Below, one piece after another: positions 49,901-61,100 of a stretch of 64,000 nt of DNA. The DNA is from Spirodela intermedia. Lineage: Eukaryota; Streptophyta; Magnoliopsida; Alismatales; Araceae. The DNA lies in the NCBI GenBank assembly GCA_902729315.2, contig LR746264.1:8587878-8651877 (forward strand), written 5' to 3'. Position 1 is the first letter of the stretch; each line of letters opens with the position of its first letter. Both the position numbers and the translations under genes were made by a program. Under the pieces are notes generated by a model that saw only the letters and a list, made by a program, of their open reading frames with translations, had not been told where the DNA came from and did not search any database.

Positions 49901-52900
49901 GTAGTCAAGTTCATAGGCCTTTTCATTTGGTGAATTTAAAGCTTCCTCTTTTAAAGATGACACGAGCTAGATCAACCTGACTTGAACTGGCTAAGGTCAC
50001 GGTTTCTACTCTTTCGTCCCAAGTCTGTTTCATAGCTTACCATTCAGGAATCTCCATGTCAGATACATAGATGCTCTGATCAATGCATGCAGTTGACTTG
50101 ATACGTTCAAACATTGAGTTAATGCAGTCCGAGTCGAACCTAGTCAGCACATCTGTGAATTGATATGGACATGCCCGTTCAAAACTAATTTTTAATGGTA
50201 GATCTATCTCCCATTGTAATTTCATGACCATTTGCATCTCCATCTTCAAATAAGAAGTGCACTCGTTCACCTTTGACTATTACTCAGATACCAAAGACTG
50301 TTTCATAGTCGGATGCCTGCTAGATTGATGACTATAGTTTTCTATTCTGAGTTTCCCTGCTATTGATAAACTGCCTCGATGGAGCTAACATATGAATTTG
50401 ATTTAGTAGGACCTTTTTGTGACAACCCGTGAAGAACAATTTTCAGTTTCATTTGAAAATTTTGAGCCGGTATTTGATTACTAAGAAATTAAGCTCAGGC
50501 AATGCCTGAAACTACATGTCTACATGCTTAGATAATCGGTCCCCTAAGACATAACAAATATAAAGTCATGTTATTCATATCACAATGTGAAACATTTTGT
50601 TGATCTGTGGTCTCACGACAGAAGGCCTTGACGCTCAGTTCATCTTTGAAATGTCCCCACAATGTATTACCTATGTACCAGATTGAATTCATTTATTTCC
50701 TCACCGTGACGTTTACGAAGCTCGTAGCCCACGTAATGTGTTAGTTACTCCTCTTTATTTTCGTCTTTTCTGATATGATCAGGCAGCAGAAAAGAATACT
50801 GTGATAGAGAAGAAGCTTAAAAAGAAATTTCTTGGGTTGCATAAAACATCAGAAAATATTCATTCAGAATTCCTTTATGCTGGGACAAAAAAAGTTAATC
50901 ATCTGAAACAGTCACTTCATGAGAGCAATTCAGTGGATCGTGGTTTCCTGGCTGCTGAGACTAAATCTTATTGTGAACACAAAGAGGTGGTCTCGTTCAT
51001 TTGGGCAGCTACTAGGAGCATAGTCCCTGTGGATTTACTTGGTGACTATTCTAACTGGAGATCATTAAGACGAAATATATCAAAATTTGTGAGACTGCGT
51101 AGGTTTGAAACGTTTTGTCTCAGGCAATGTGTTAATAGGCTCCAAACATCAAAATTTTCTTTTCTATCAAGAATTCCAAATCGCCCTCTCTGCTACTGTT
51201 TTTCAAGAGAAGGCTCGACCATGGTCAAAGACTGCTGGGAATCCAAAGATGATTGGATAGTTCTGAAGCACAAGCTTTTCCATGGATGGATATTTTGGTT
51301 CTTCTCATGCATGGTAGTACCCATGCTGGGTGCCAACTTTTATGTCACTGAAAGTGAGTTTGGGAAACATGAAGCACTTTATTACCCAAAACCTGTGTGG
51401 ACTACATTACTTGCCAGAACCATGAGTTGTCTGAAGAAGCAGAACTACTGCCCCATTGACTTAAAATATTTTGCGAAAATTACCAGTAGTAGGCCATTTG
51501 GTTTTTCTAAAGTTAGATTTCTTCCAAAGGAGAAAGGAATGAGGCTTTTAGCAAATCTCAAAGCTCCATCTAAAGCCTGGTTACTTGCAAAGTCCTCTTT
51601 TTGTGATCACATCGCTAAAACGAGTGATAAGTCAATAACACGTTTGAAAGGAAGAAATTCTAACAGAAAACTAAAGCTTGTTCACTTCAGATCCGTCAAC
51701 TCTGCCCTCCATGATGTACATGCTATTCTGAAAAGGATAAAGAGTGAGCATCCTCTGATGGTAGGTGCATCTGTGTTTGATTACAATGATGTCTATCAAG
51801 TATTGTACGGGTTTCTTGCCAGGCTTAAGAATGGATCAACAACCGTGCCCAAGGTGTTCATTGTTGTTGCAGATGTGTCAAAGGCATTTGATTCCATTAA
51901 CCAGGACAGGCTTCTTGATGTCATGAAGGATGTAATATGGAAGAAGGAATATCTTCTCAGAAAATATGCTCAAGTCATTTGTACAAAAAAGACCATGAGT
52001 ACCCGTTATGGCTATGTATGCGTTGACAGAAACGAAGATCATGATATTGCGAATTCTTTGACTTCTATACGATCTTGTTCATCCCATGGTATCATTACTG
52101 ATCAGGTATGGTGTTTCAAATTTATTCTTCCATGGTGTCATCGTTGTTGTCAAATATTTAAAATTATATTTCCTTTTCTACTTCGATTATATAGGTAGAT
52201 AAAAAAAAAGCTCTATTTGAGAAAGTCTGCTCAAGGCAAGAAAATGAAGTGAGTTTTAACGAAACGTCATATCGGTAATATGCCAATAGTTCATAGGTCA
52301 CAGTCTAGATACTGAGTATGATTTTATGTTCTGTATTAAAATCAGTTCAAATTTCATTTATTTAAGGGTGATATTTCAACTCTTTCTCATCGTGACAGAT
52401 TTTATGAGCATGTGTTTGTTCTGTAACTATGCTGGCAAAAAATTGTAGGTCGGTCAAATGATGCCAGATATCGATTTATGGTTCCGAAACATATCTCACT
52501 CGAAAATTCAGAGAAGAAGCCGATCATCTACCGTTTAGGTTCCTGTTTATAGAGTTTTTTCATCCCCTGGTTCACGAAGAAATGGAGATATTGTAATTAA
52601 TGATGTTTTGGTGGTTGATCTATTTCTCTGTAGTCAGATACGAGCAATGAAATCGTGTTAATTTACTTTTAATTTGACGTTTTAATCCGCCTATCGATTA
52701 CTGCATGATATCATATCAGACTCCGAACCCTTTCATCACATAAATTCCAATTGTTCTGAACTACGACGTGAAGTCACAGTGACCCCATGGGGCGGTACAG
52801 CTCAGAAAGGTTTCCTTTCTTCGTAACCTCAGGGCATCCTTAAAAAGATAAAGCACGCAGAAATTCATCATCTTCTTCGCGAACATGTGAAGAGCAACAT

Positions 52901-54338
52901 ACTGCAGCTTGGCCGGGATTTCTGCTTGCAGAGGTCCGGTATTTCTCAGGGCAGCTTGCTATCGTCTCTGCTGTGTTCATTCTACTATGGCCATCTGGAG
53001 AGGAGCATCATATTTCCATTCCTTCGGAAGATCCCCCAGCTTCCCCATGCTAGTTCTAGTTCTAGCAACGCTAAAGAACCAGCAATCGAGGGGGTTGCAC
53101 GAGATGATGGCAACACAGAAGACCCCTCCTCTCCGCAGCACATCTTGCTGAGATTGGTCGACGACTTCCTCTTCATATCCTCCTCAGAGAAGCAAGCGAG
53201 CGGCTTCTTCAACAGGCTGTGCAGAGGATTCAGGGAGTATAACTGCTACATGAATAGCGAAAAGTTTGGCCTGAACTTCGACGTGGGTGGCAAATCGGCT
53301 CCCAGGTCCAACAGAAGATACGTGGGCGCGGATGGCATTCCATTTCTTCCCTGGAGCGGCCTTCTCGTCAATTGTCTCACATTGGAGATCCAAGCTGACT
53401 ACACGAGGTCCTTTCTTCCTTCTTCCCGAGGGAGGATACTATTTAATTTAATAGTTTTTTTTTTCTTATGTTTAGGTCGCTCGATCTGTTTTCCCTAGGC
53501 TAACACCTTTACAAAGGGAAAAATATCCGTTGAATATTTCGCGTCCATTTCTTTCTCCCGTAAAATACATTGAAATGCTACAGAAATCTTGTTCTACTTC
53601 TAAGAGAGGAACCGATGGTGACTGTTCTGGCGCCCAGGGGAGGCAGCAAACCTTAAGACTTGGTTTCTTGTTGAAGATAGGGCATTGCTCCCGTTTCTGA
53701 ATCTGGTTAGTTTGGGAAGGATTTAACTATGGTTAAGCCGAGAGACTAATCCGGAGGTGAAAAAAATTCGCTAATTTAACAATCCTGTTTTATGCAAAAT
53801 GTTATTTAACCATGGTTAGACCCCGGTTGACCGAGGACCCTGATGAAATCATGAGAACCTAGAAATCTGGATTTTCAGCTGGAATATTTTTTCTGTGTTT
53901 TTGCTAGTAAAATTACGCGATTTATTATTTATTTATTCTGACTGGGCAGTGGCATTGCACTGAATTGATCGGCTTTTCCCCCCTCTGTGTGGGAAACCAG
54001 GTACCTGGGCTCCCATCTGAGATCCACGCTCACTGTTCATGCCCACGCGAAGGTAGGGGAGCACCTCGGAGAAAAGCTGTGCAACTACATGAGGCCCAAG
54101 TGCCACCCTCTGTTCTACGACTCCTACATCAACTCCCCGGCCGTCGTCCGGCTGAACGCCTACCAAGCCTTCCTACTCTGCGCCATGAAGTTTCATTCTT
54201 ATCTCCGCGCACTTCCAAACTGCCGCCTTGGGCCGTCACGTTGCCTCGAGATAATCCAGAGGTCCTTCAGGCGAGTCCTCATCTCCCCTCTCCCTCCACT
54301 GTTAAGCAGATGCTGGTAGTATTCTCCACTTAATATTC

Positions 54339-54378
<40 letters not shown>

Positions 54379-54672
54379 TTTGGCCCTCTCAGCTATATGC
54401 ATAGGCTCATCAAGAAGCGGATGTACGGCGTGGGACGCAGGAAGCTGGACTTTGTGCCAGCTCTGAGGTTGAAGAAGGTCGAGACCGTGTGGCTGGGGCT
54501 CTCCGCCTATATACGCGTGCTGAGGAAGAAACAGTCGCGGCACGGCGAGCTGCTGTTGCTGTTAGGCGGCGCGCTGGAGGGCCTCGGCCGGCTGGAGGGT
54601 TGCGACCCGTCTCACTTGGAGTATGCCGTCGACGACTCTCACTCCTCCCTGTTCTGGCAAATCAAGTACTGA
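37928..54672 (+). CDS. TERT: Telomerase reverse transcriptase
   Basis: Twelve exons (37928-38218, 39758-39835, 41439-41504, 41666-41864, 43152-43961, 47271-47415, 48021-48156, 50783-52105, 52195-52248, 52833-53407, 54001-54270, 54393-54672) keep frame to 1408 residues. Twelve is the exon count of Arabidopsis TERT. N-terminal TEN domain: MARKRHRIPEVLRRTFGDRA, then CRGRGCVRCG and DYRQLLNRCFCVV. Exon 5 encodes a basic linker (SRKRKRLYSWQRH). TRBD: VVSFIWAATRSIVPVDLLGD, SLRRNISKFVRLRRFE and motif T FYVTESEFGKHEALYY. RT motifs: 1 (RFLPKEKGMR), A (VVADVSKAFDSI, catalytic Asp, about residue 935), B' (GISQGSLLSSLLCSFYYGHL), C (LRLVDDFLFIS, two catalytic Asp, about 1142), D and E (WSGLLVN). The CTE ends SSLFWQIKY. 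The exon 5/6 junction makes NHIINRLKP, matching the family. All catalytic residues are present, so it looks functional. Confidence 0.95.
43962..47270 (+). other. TERT intron 5 (3.3 kb, AT-rich)
   Basis: Donor AACC|GTGAGC and acceptor cttgtag|AC are joined on phase and on conservation of the NHI motif. The intron contains pseudo-exons with fair splice sites (for example near 46343-46434) but nothing with TERT-like sequence. No gene or intact repeat is recognised. Confidence 0.7.
48780..50000. mobile_element. Possible decayed LTR-retroelement fragment in TERT intron 7
   Basis: TERT intron 7 (48157-50782, 2.6 kb) contains a stretch resembling non-coding parts of plant Copia/Sirevirus elements: GGGGTGAATAGTTCATTC near 48783, and an AAATTTATAATGATTCGATT segment near 48863 followed by a string of short motifs typical of such relics. 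No LTR pair, primer-binding site or reverse-transcriptase ORF could be seen. The call rests on remembered motif style only. Confidence 0.25.
54348..54376 (+). repeat. (CT)n microsatellite in TERT intron 11
   Basis: About 29 bases of CT dinucleotides. It lies just upstream of the intron 11 acceptor (AG at 54391-54392) and probably forms part of its polypyrimidine tract. Confidence 0.9.
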
Positions 54673-55241
54673 AGGTGCGTCCTTTTTTTTGCCTATTTTG
54701 GAATTCTTATTTTCATACATAATATATTGACATTAAAAGATGGACGAGGTTTGACGTGGGTGACTGAAGCGACCGGTGTCCTGTCTGACGTGAAAATTTT
54801 CAGAAATAATATTATATATTAAATCTGGCTTCTCTCGGAGTCTGTGACCCAGGCCTGGCCCGTCTGCGTCCCCTCTGGAGCGGAGAGTAGTACTACGAGG
54901 CGGCGTAATGGCGCGCTGCAGGGAAGAAGGCGAGATGAATTACTTGCAGGAAAAGGGGAACAGTCCGAACGCAGAAAAACACGCCGCATGGTTAGAACCG
55001 CCGAGCGCCGCTGGCCGTCGCGGTCGGTCGCCGCCGTTACGGAGGGAGCGTTAATGATTGGGCCGCCGGTGAGGCGGCGTGGAGAACCGGGCCCCTCGGT
55101 GAGTGCACTATAGATAGAAGAACGAGGAAGGAGAAGAAAGCGTGTGAACGATGGGGTTAGTAAGAGCAAGTTATCGGCGAAGAAGAGGAGGAAGCTGGGA
55201 AGGGAAGGGAGGTGATCCGTCTTCCTTTCCGTCGGCAGCAA
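54673..55241. other. Convergent intergenic region, TERT 3' and MIR390 3'
   Basis: TERT ends at 54672 on plus and the MIR390 transcript runs toward it on minus. The part from about 54840 is GC-rich and probably belongs to the pri-miR390 transcript. No protein gene is supported. Confidence 0.5.
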
Positions 55242-55349
55242 GGAGAAGCCATCAAACTCAGGATAGATAGCGCCATTGCAGCGGAGGGAACTCGGTACTC
55301 CCTCCCGTAAGCCCCTGGCGCTATCCCTCCTGAGCTTTACGGATTCTCC
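55242..55349 (-). ncRNA. MIR390: MIR390 microRNA precursor hairpin
   Basis: On the minus strand the mature miR390 sequence (21 nt, starting AAGCUCAGGAGG and ending AUAGCGCC) occupies 55337 down to 55317 with no mismatch to the canonical plant miRNA. The opposite arm, about 55274-55252, reads GGCGCTATCTATCCTGAG and pairs with it as miR390*. The stem continues outward (GGAGAA at 55349-55344 with TTCTCC at 55247-55242) and inward (GGGAGGGA with TCCCTCC), giving a hairpin of about 108 nt. miR390 loads into AGO7 and cleaves TAS3 transcripts, producing tasiRNAs against ARF2/3/4 in leaf polarity, phase change and lateral root growth. A TATA box lies about 115 nt upstream. No TAS3 target is in the window. 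Confidence 0.95.
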
Positions 55350-57853
55350 CTGCCTTCTTCTTCTAAATCTTCTCCCCATAGAACGATGAGCAGCAGCACC
55401 AAGTAGCAGGTAGAGAGAGAGAGTTCTGGCCGTGTGGAATAGAGATAAGAAGGCCGGGCGGGGTGTATTTATAGAAGGGGGCCGGGGGGGGGGGGGGGGG
55501 GTAACTGCGGTGAGTGCAGACAGGAGTCACGTCGCTCGACCTGCACAGAGAGAAAGAGGAGGTTCTCTTGCTGATGATGGCCGCTTTCGGGGTCTCCTCC
55601 ATTACTCGCAACCCGGTTCCCCATACAATACCCTGCCCCTGGAATAGGCCAGAGAGAAAGGGTGGAGGGGGTGACCCATCTCCTCTCTCGTGTACCTAAG
55701 AAAACTACCCTACCTTCCTCTCCCATTGTGAGAAGAGCAGAGCTCTGCGCCCATCTCATGATCGGACGGCGGAGTAGAACCTTTTTAACTTCGCTGTCAG
55801 GGGTGGGCCTCGGGCAGCTTCAGAGAGGACGCAGGTGGACTATAAATTCTATGTTAGTCCTCTCTCGCGTAGGTCCTCCGTCATTTAAGCTCCGGCAGTG
55901 ACTGCCGCAGGGCTATGCAGAGTCCTTCTGACATCGGCGTGAAACCATGTGGTCACCCACCCCCTCCCCCCTCATATGGCAACCCTCCCAGGGCGCCCTC
56001 ACCAGGCCCTACCTCTTCATTCCCCCCACCCTCCCCTCCCCCCGTCGAGGAGATGAGCTCTGGGTTTGCGACTATTGCGGCGGCGGTGGCGGGGAAGTGA
56101 GAAGAAGCGCGGCGGCGATAATATTGCTCCGACTCCGGCGGTGCCATGCCGGACTCACTCACCCTCTTCCTCGTCCCCCTAGCTTCAGCTGTACGCGCCG
56201 GCTCCGTCACTCAGGACTCGTGTTCTCTGACATCTCCCCGGCCGTACTCCACTCCTCCATGGTCACGCAGATCGAGAGGCTGCTCTCGCCAGTGCGAGGA
56301 CGAGGCAGCCAGCCCCCCCTATCCCTGCCACCCGACGCTCTGACAGGCGAGAGACTCCCGCAGCAAATGCCCTCCGCCGCGAGAAAGGCGGGCTCCTGCC
56401 CGCCACCGTGCCGACCCCCCTCCGACCACTCCCCACCGCCTCCGGAGAGCTGGAGATCCCCCCCCCCCCACTCCTCGCCGCTCTCTCTCGGCGCCGCCGT
56501 CAGTGCGTCTACGCCCATTAATCGGCAGCATCCCCCACGCTGGCCGTGCGCCACCTGCTCGCCGGGGACTGTATTTTAACCTCCTGGAGAGGGGCGGCGC
56601 CGTGCCGTGGGGGCCTATTCTCGCGGCCGCCCATGCGGGGGAGGGAGTGGTGGTGGCCGCGTATGCCCCACAGTAAATGCCGCCGTCTAGATGTTCCCGG
56701 AATTCTACGCGCCTCCCGTCACATCACGGCGAGCCCCCACGGGCGGAACGCCGGCCGCTGCAGACCCCCCGACCCCTTTTTCCTTCCTTCCCACCTTGGA
56801 AAAGCAACCTCCTTTAACAACAATATCACGCGTCATGCATGTTCTTCGTGGAACTACGAATCCTTAGGTGTTTACAAGTTTTGGCTACCACATAAAAGTT
56901 TTTCTCAACAAATTCTTCGATACGTATTAAAATCTTCTCTTCATTATTTCTTCTCCATTAATTAATACCTTAATGTATAAATATGACTAGTTCTTACTTT
57001 GTTAATGTTTCATTTTGGCAAAACTTTGGATGTAAACTCCTATTAATTATTTAATGCCTCGGTAGCAATCTCTCTCCTTACTTTCATTTGTCATTAATTA
57101 ACTAATTTTCATTAGTTGCGTAGGCTTCTATGACTGACATATATGAAGCCAAAAACCAATCTGCATTGGGCTGATAGTTTTCGCGGTATTAATTATGAAG
57201 ATTAATACTAAAAATATGTTAATCAAAACAAATATTTAAAAAATAATTAATTATGGTGCTTTTGTTAAATGGCTGCTTTACATTTTGGGTATATTTTATC
57301 AAATTCAATACAACAACCATGGATAATAAGAACTCGCTCCTAATAGAATTTACCTTAAAAATCAATGTCATCATATATAATAAAATGAAACAACATAAAA
57401 GTGTAAATATTACATTTAAAAAACGACAATGAATTGGGGTTCGTATAAAGTGGCATGTACTTATATTGAATGATATTTATATAAAGTGGCCTATAGTTTT
57501 TTTCCATGATAGACTCTAAACGTAGATAAAATTTGGGATTTTTGTCACCACTTTTACTAGTTATTGATTGTGGACGAGTAAAACTTGTCCTACCCATTGA
57601 AATAAAGGAGCTTTTTTCAATATAAGATCACTCGTCGAGGTCGTTAAAGTGACTTACCATGAACTAAGATCGACTTGACGTGGGTCTCAAAATCAAATAC
57701 AAAAAATGCGGGGGTTTTCAGTTGTTCACCCACTAAACGGGTGGGTAATTAGTATTTTTTCAGAATATTTGGCAAGTTCTTGACCTACAAGAAGGTGATC
57801 TAATAATGTACGAGGGATGACTCATCGAGGTATAGAGAATTTGGGGTTGTTTA
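55350..57853. other. Intergenic region between MIR390 and BRCA2
   Basis: The left part (to about 56800) is the MIR390 promoter and a GC-rich, low-complexity stretch with poly-C and poly-G runs. It also has a plus-strand TATA-like element (ACTATAAATTC, about 55839) with no recognisable product downstream. From about 56800 to 57700 the sequence becomes AT-rich with TTAATTAA-type words and no gene. Long frames in the GC-rich part are Pro/Ser/Arg-rich and look non-coding. Confidence 0.5.
55466..55473 (-). promoter_or_regulatory. TATA box of MIR390
   Basis: The minus strand reads CTATAAATACACC, a near-perfect plant TATA box. Transcription should start about 30 nt downstream, near 55435-55440, so the hairpin would begin about 90 nt into the transcript. 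This is a normal arrangement for plant MIR genes. An 18-base G run (55484-55501, plus strand) lies immediately upstream. Confidence 0.75.
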
Positions 57854-57935
57854 AAGGCCCGAGGAGATATGGGCCTTGAATTATTTGGGCCTTGAATTTG
57901 GACTTGACGTGGGTCTGTCTGACCGGGATTGGGCC
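57854..57935 (+). promoter_or_regulatory. Site II (TGGGCC) cluster upstream of BRCA2
   Basis: Three TGGGCC motifs (57870-57875, 57886-57891, 57930-57935) and one inverted GGCCC (57856-57860) lie 240-320 nt upstream of the BRCA2 start codon. Site II elements are bound by TCP factors and are common in promoters of dividing-cell genes. No TATA box is clear. Confidence 0.5.
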
Positions 57936-58172
57936 GGCTGACGAGGCCGCCTGGTCCTGCCCATTTCGCACGCTGTACCGGCACCTGATCTTCGTTATCA
58001 TCATTCGTAATAACCGTTAACGATCCGTTACCGATGTTGTATCCTTTATACTAAGAGTACTGCTCCGTTTACGCCTCCGAAGAGAGCAACACCGGCTATG
58101 CGTTTTCTTCTTTTCCCGCGCTCAGCCCCCCGCGCGGGCTCGCCGCCTGCGGAGGTCGCCGGAGAGGCAGAA

Positions 58173-61100
58173 ATGAACTCGACGACGGAACTACCGGCGT
58201 GGCGGATCCTCCCCGCCCCCGGCGACCACTTCATCTGGAGCCCTACCGATGGAGATAGCCGTTCACAGTTGGCACAGCCTCGGAAGGTTCTCATCTCGAG
58301 ACGGGGAACCCCGGAATCTCCCCACTACCCTTCCATGTCCGATTTGTTGGTCGAAGGTAAATGAGGGAGGGAGCATCAGTAAAATACATGCATATCGTCG
58401 TGCTTTTTCGTTCCGTCTGTTCCATCTGTGTCGCTTATTCCAGCGGGATTGCTGCCAGCTTCCACGAAGCTCAGGGAAGGAGGCGGTGGAGGCGAGGATG
58501 GCGTTCCCATGTTTAAGACAGGATCAGGAAGGTCCGTCACCGTGAGGCAAAGTTCACTCCGGAAGGCGGAGATGGTTCTCCGTGAATCAGATAAATCAGG
58601 AGGTGACGCTTGTCGGTGGGAGTGTTTTTTCTCTAAAACTAGTCACGGTAATGGATGCCCAGGCTATTTTTTGTTTCTGCATGTCGAGTCCCAGGAATTC
58701 AACGTGTATGCGGTTAGAATGTTGACCAAAGCCATCGGATTACGCAATAATAGATTACATATCAATTGAACGGAGAATTCGAAAGATATTCAAAGAATTT
58801 CGGATTTATTGTTATATAATATCATTCTAATTTTCAGGTTGCGGAGGCTCATCCCAGGGTGTTTCAGGGGAGGGTGGCTTGCCGATGTTCTGTACTGGTT
58901 CAGGAAAGTTGGTGAAAGTGAGCAAATCCTCTCTCGAGAAGGCAGCCTCTGTGCTCAAACTAGACATGCCGGAGCAGGGTACATCGTTCCGATATAACCT
59001 CGGCCACTGGATCATCTGTCTTCTTATTTCATCAACCATATAATTTTTTTTTCTCTTATTGCGTTATGGTGAAGTTATTTCTAGGTCTCAATAATTATTC
59101 GTGTAAAGGCTAGCCTTTAAAAAATAGTATGTTTCTTGTAACTGCCTAAATTTTTAGCATGCAGACTTAGAAACCTAAACAACTATGCTCACATCAAGAT
59201 ATTCGGAGTTATTGTCATCTTAATATCATTATCAATTCCAGGGTATGGAGTACTGTCTGAGGGTGATGCTGCAGACGATGGCTTGCTCTTGTTTTCTACT
59301 GGTTCTGGATCATCGGTGCAAGCAAAGAAGGCCTCTCTCAAGATGGAAACGTCTGTACTCAAAGGAGATATGACAAAGAGGGGTGATGTCACTGCTCTTT
59401 TTATTGTATCCTTTGATAATTTGTTCCCGTATTTCATTAACTAGAAGTGTTCTTCACTGTGCATTTACACGCTGGTGAATGTTCTGTCTAGATTACAGCT
59501 AAAGTGCATCTATATTGACTAACAGCCTTGAAAAACTAATAGCACATAGAAAGTTTATCTTGAAAACGTAGGGGTATCATTGGCTCGCAAATTCAAAACA
59601 TCTATAAGGCTCCCCATATCAATATTGCATTTTCGCATGAAAAATTCTCAAGACGGACGATCGTTAAAACTGTTTAGCAACATAATGTCCTATGTCCCAA
59701 GCGCAAAATGGAGATCTATTTCCGAAAACAATCACAAAAGTGGTTGCAGCGCTAAAGAGTGACACTTGGTGCCATGTCGAAATGCACGTGAGGAATCTAT
59801 TTTACGAAGAAAATATCTTTTAAGTAAAACCTTAAGGTCTAGGGTAGCATATTCTGACTGAGATTTATCACGCTGTATAAAGATAACCTTTGAAGAATTT
59901 TTTTTGGAACTAACTGTTTAGGATTGCAGAATCTGGTTTGCAGTAGCCCAGATACTTCATTTTATTCCTACAAAATGAAATTTATTTCTAAGGTTAATGG
60001 ATGTCGCAAAAGCCTACCTGAGAAAAACCAGCGATGCCCTTCTGCCATGTCAATGACAAAAGACAGTTATCCTCACCCACCGTCTGCCATGTCTGCTTCC
60101 TAGTCTGGGAAAATACGCGATAAGTTCCCTCCCCTAGAATTCCTACTCATTGGTGTGCTGTATGAAAAAGAAGAAACAGAGGTGATGAGGGGGGGTTTTA
60201 TTGGTCAATGATCATCACTAACCTCCTAATAATCCCCCATCGTTGAGGTAGCAAGGAAACGGGAAATATGGAAATCACCCAATGTTTTTCCTATCTTTCT
60301 CAATTTTCTGCCTGTTTTTAACACCGTCGGTCCCACTTTCTCTCTGTAAAATTATACTGACTTTTCTTCACGGATCCACACCTATCTACATTTTGAGGCC
60401 CAGTCCAGTGCTTGGGTATTTTTTTTATCAAGTCCGCTTGAACTCCAGTTATTTGCTTGTTTCAGGATTTCATTTTTCTGTCTTGTATAGAAATCAAGGA
60501 TGCTAATTCTGCAATTAATGGAATTTCCCTCGGAGGATGAAGGAAAGGGTTCAAAGAACTCCAAGAATTTCTCTTATTTCATTCAGTCCTGGCGAGGCTG
60601 ATTTCCTTCAGACGGTTAGGGGTGTGTTTGCATATAGGATGCAGTTCCGTGGTTTCATTTATGTCAGGATACGTACTTAAATAACATGTGAGAGCTTAGA
60701 TTTGAAAATTTTGATTGTATAGCATTTATGTTTTACAATGAAAGATGATGTATCAGTGCGGTGGAGTGATGAGAAAGACGATAATTCGACGCATGTATAA
60801 AGTTGACTCACTTTCGCAGATTCTTAATATCATATATTTTTTTTATTAAACTTCGTCTTCTTGATTATCTTTTATATATGTGTAGAAAACATGCTTGGTG
60901 GTGAAATTAGTGCTCCGTTGTTCCAAACTGGGTTGGGGAGACCCGTTGGTTTAAAACAATCTTCAATTAGGAAGGCACTGTCTGTTCTCCAGGAGGAAGA
61001 GAATGTGGAAATGGGTGAGTCAATAGACTCTATTTTATCTCACCTTTCTTTACTTACAGATTTGCCAAGCTGTACATGCTCTTGAACGAAATTCTATTCT

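Noticed and set aside
54819-55379. 186-codon minus-strand ORF
   Set aside because: It overlaps the MIR390 hairpin and is Arg/Ser/Leu-rich without domain features. The RNA gene explains the locus.
55947-56579. 210-codon plus-strand ORF
   Set aside because: Composition is Pro/Ser/Arg low complexity from GC-rich DNA, and shorter overlapping frames exist on both strands. No domain seen.
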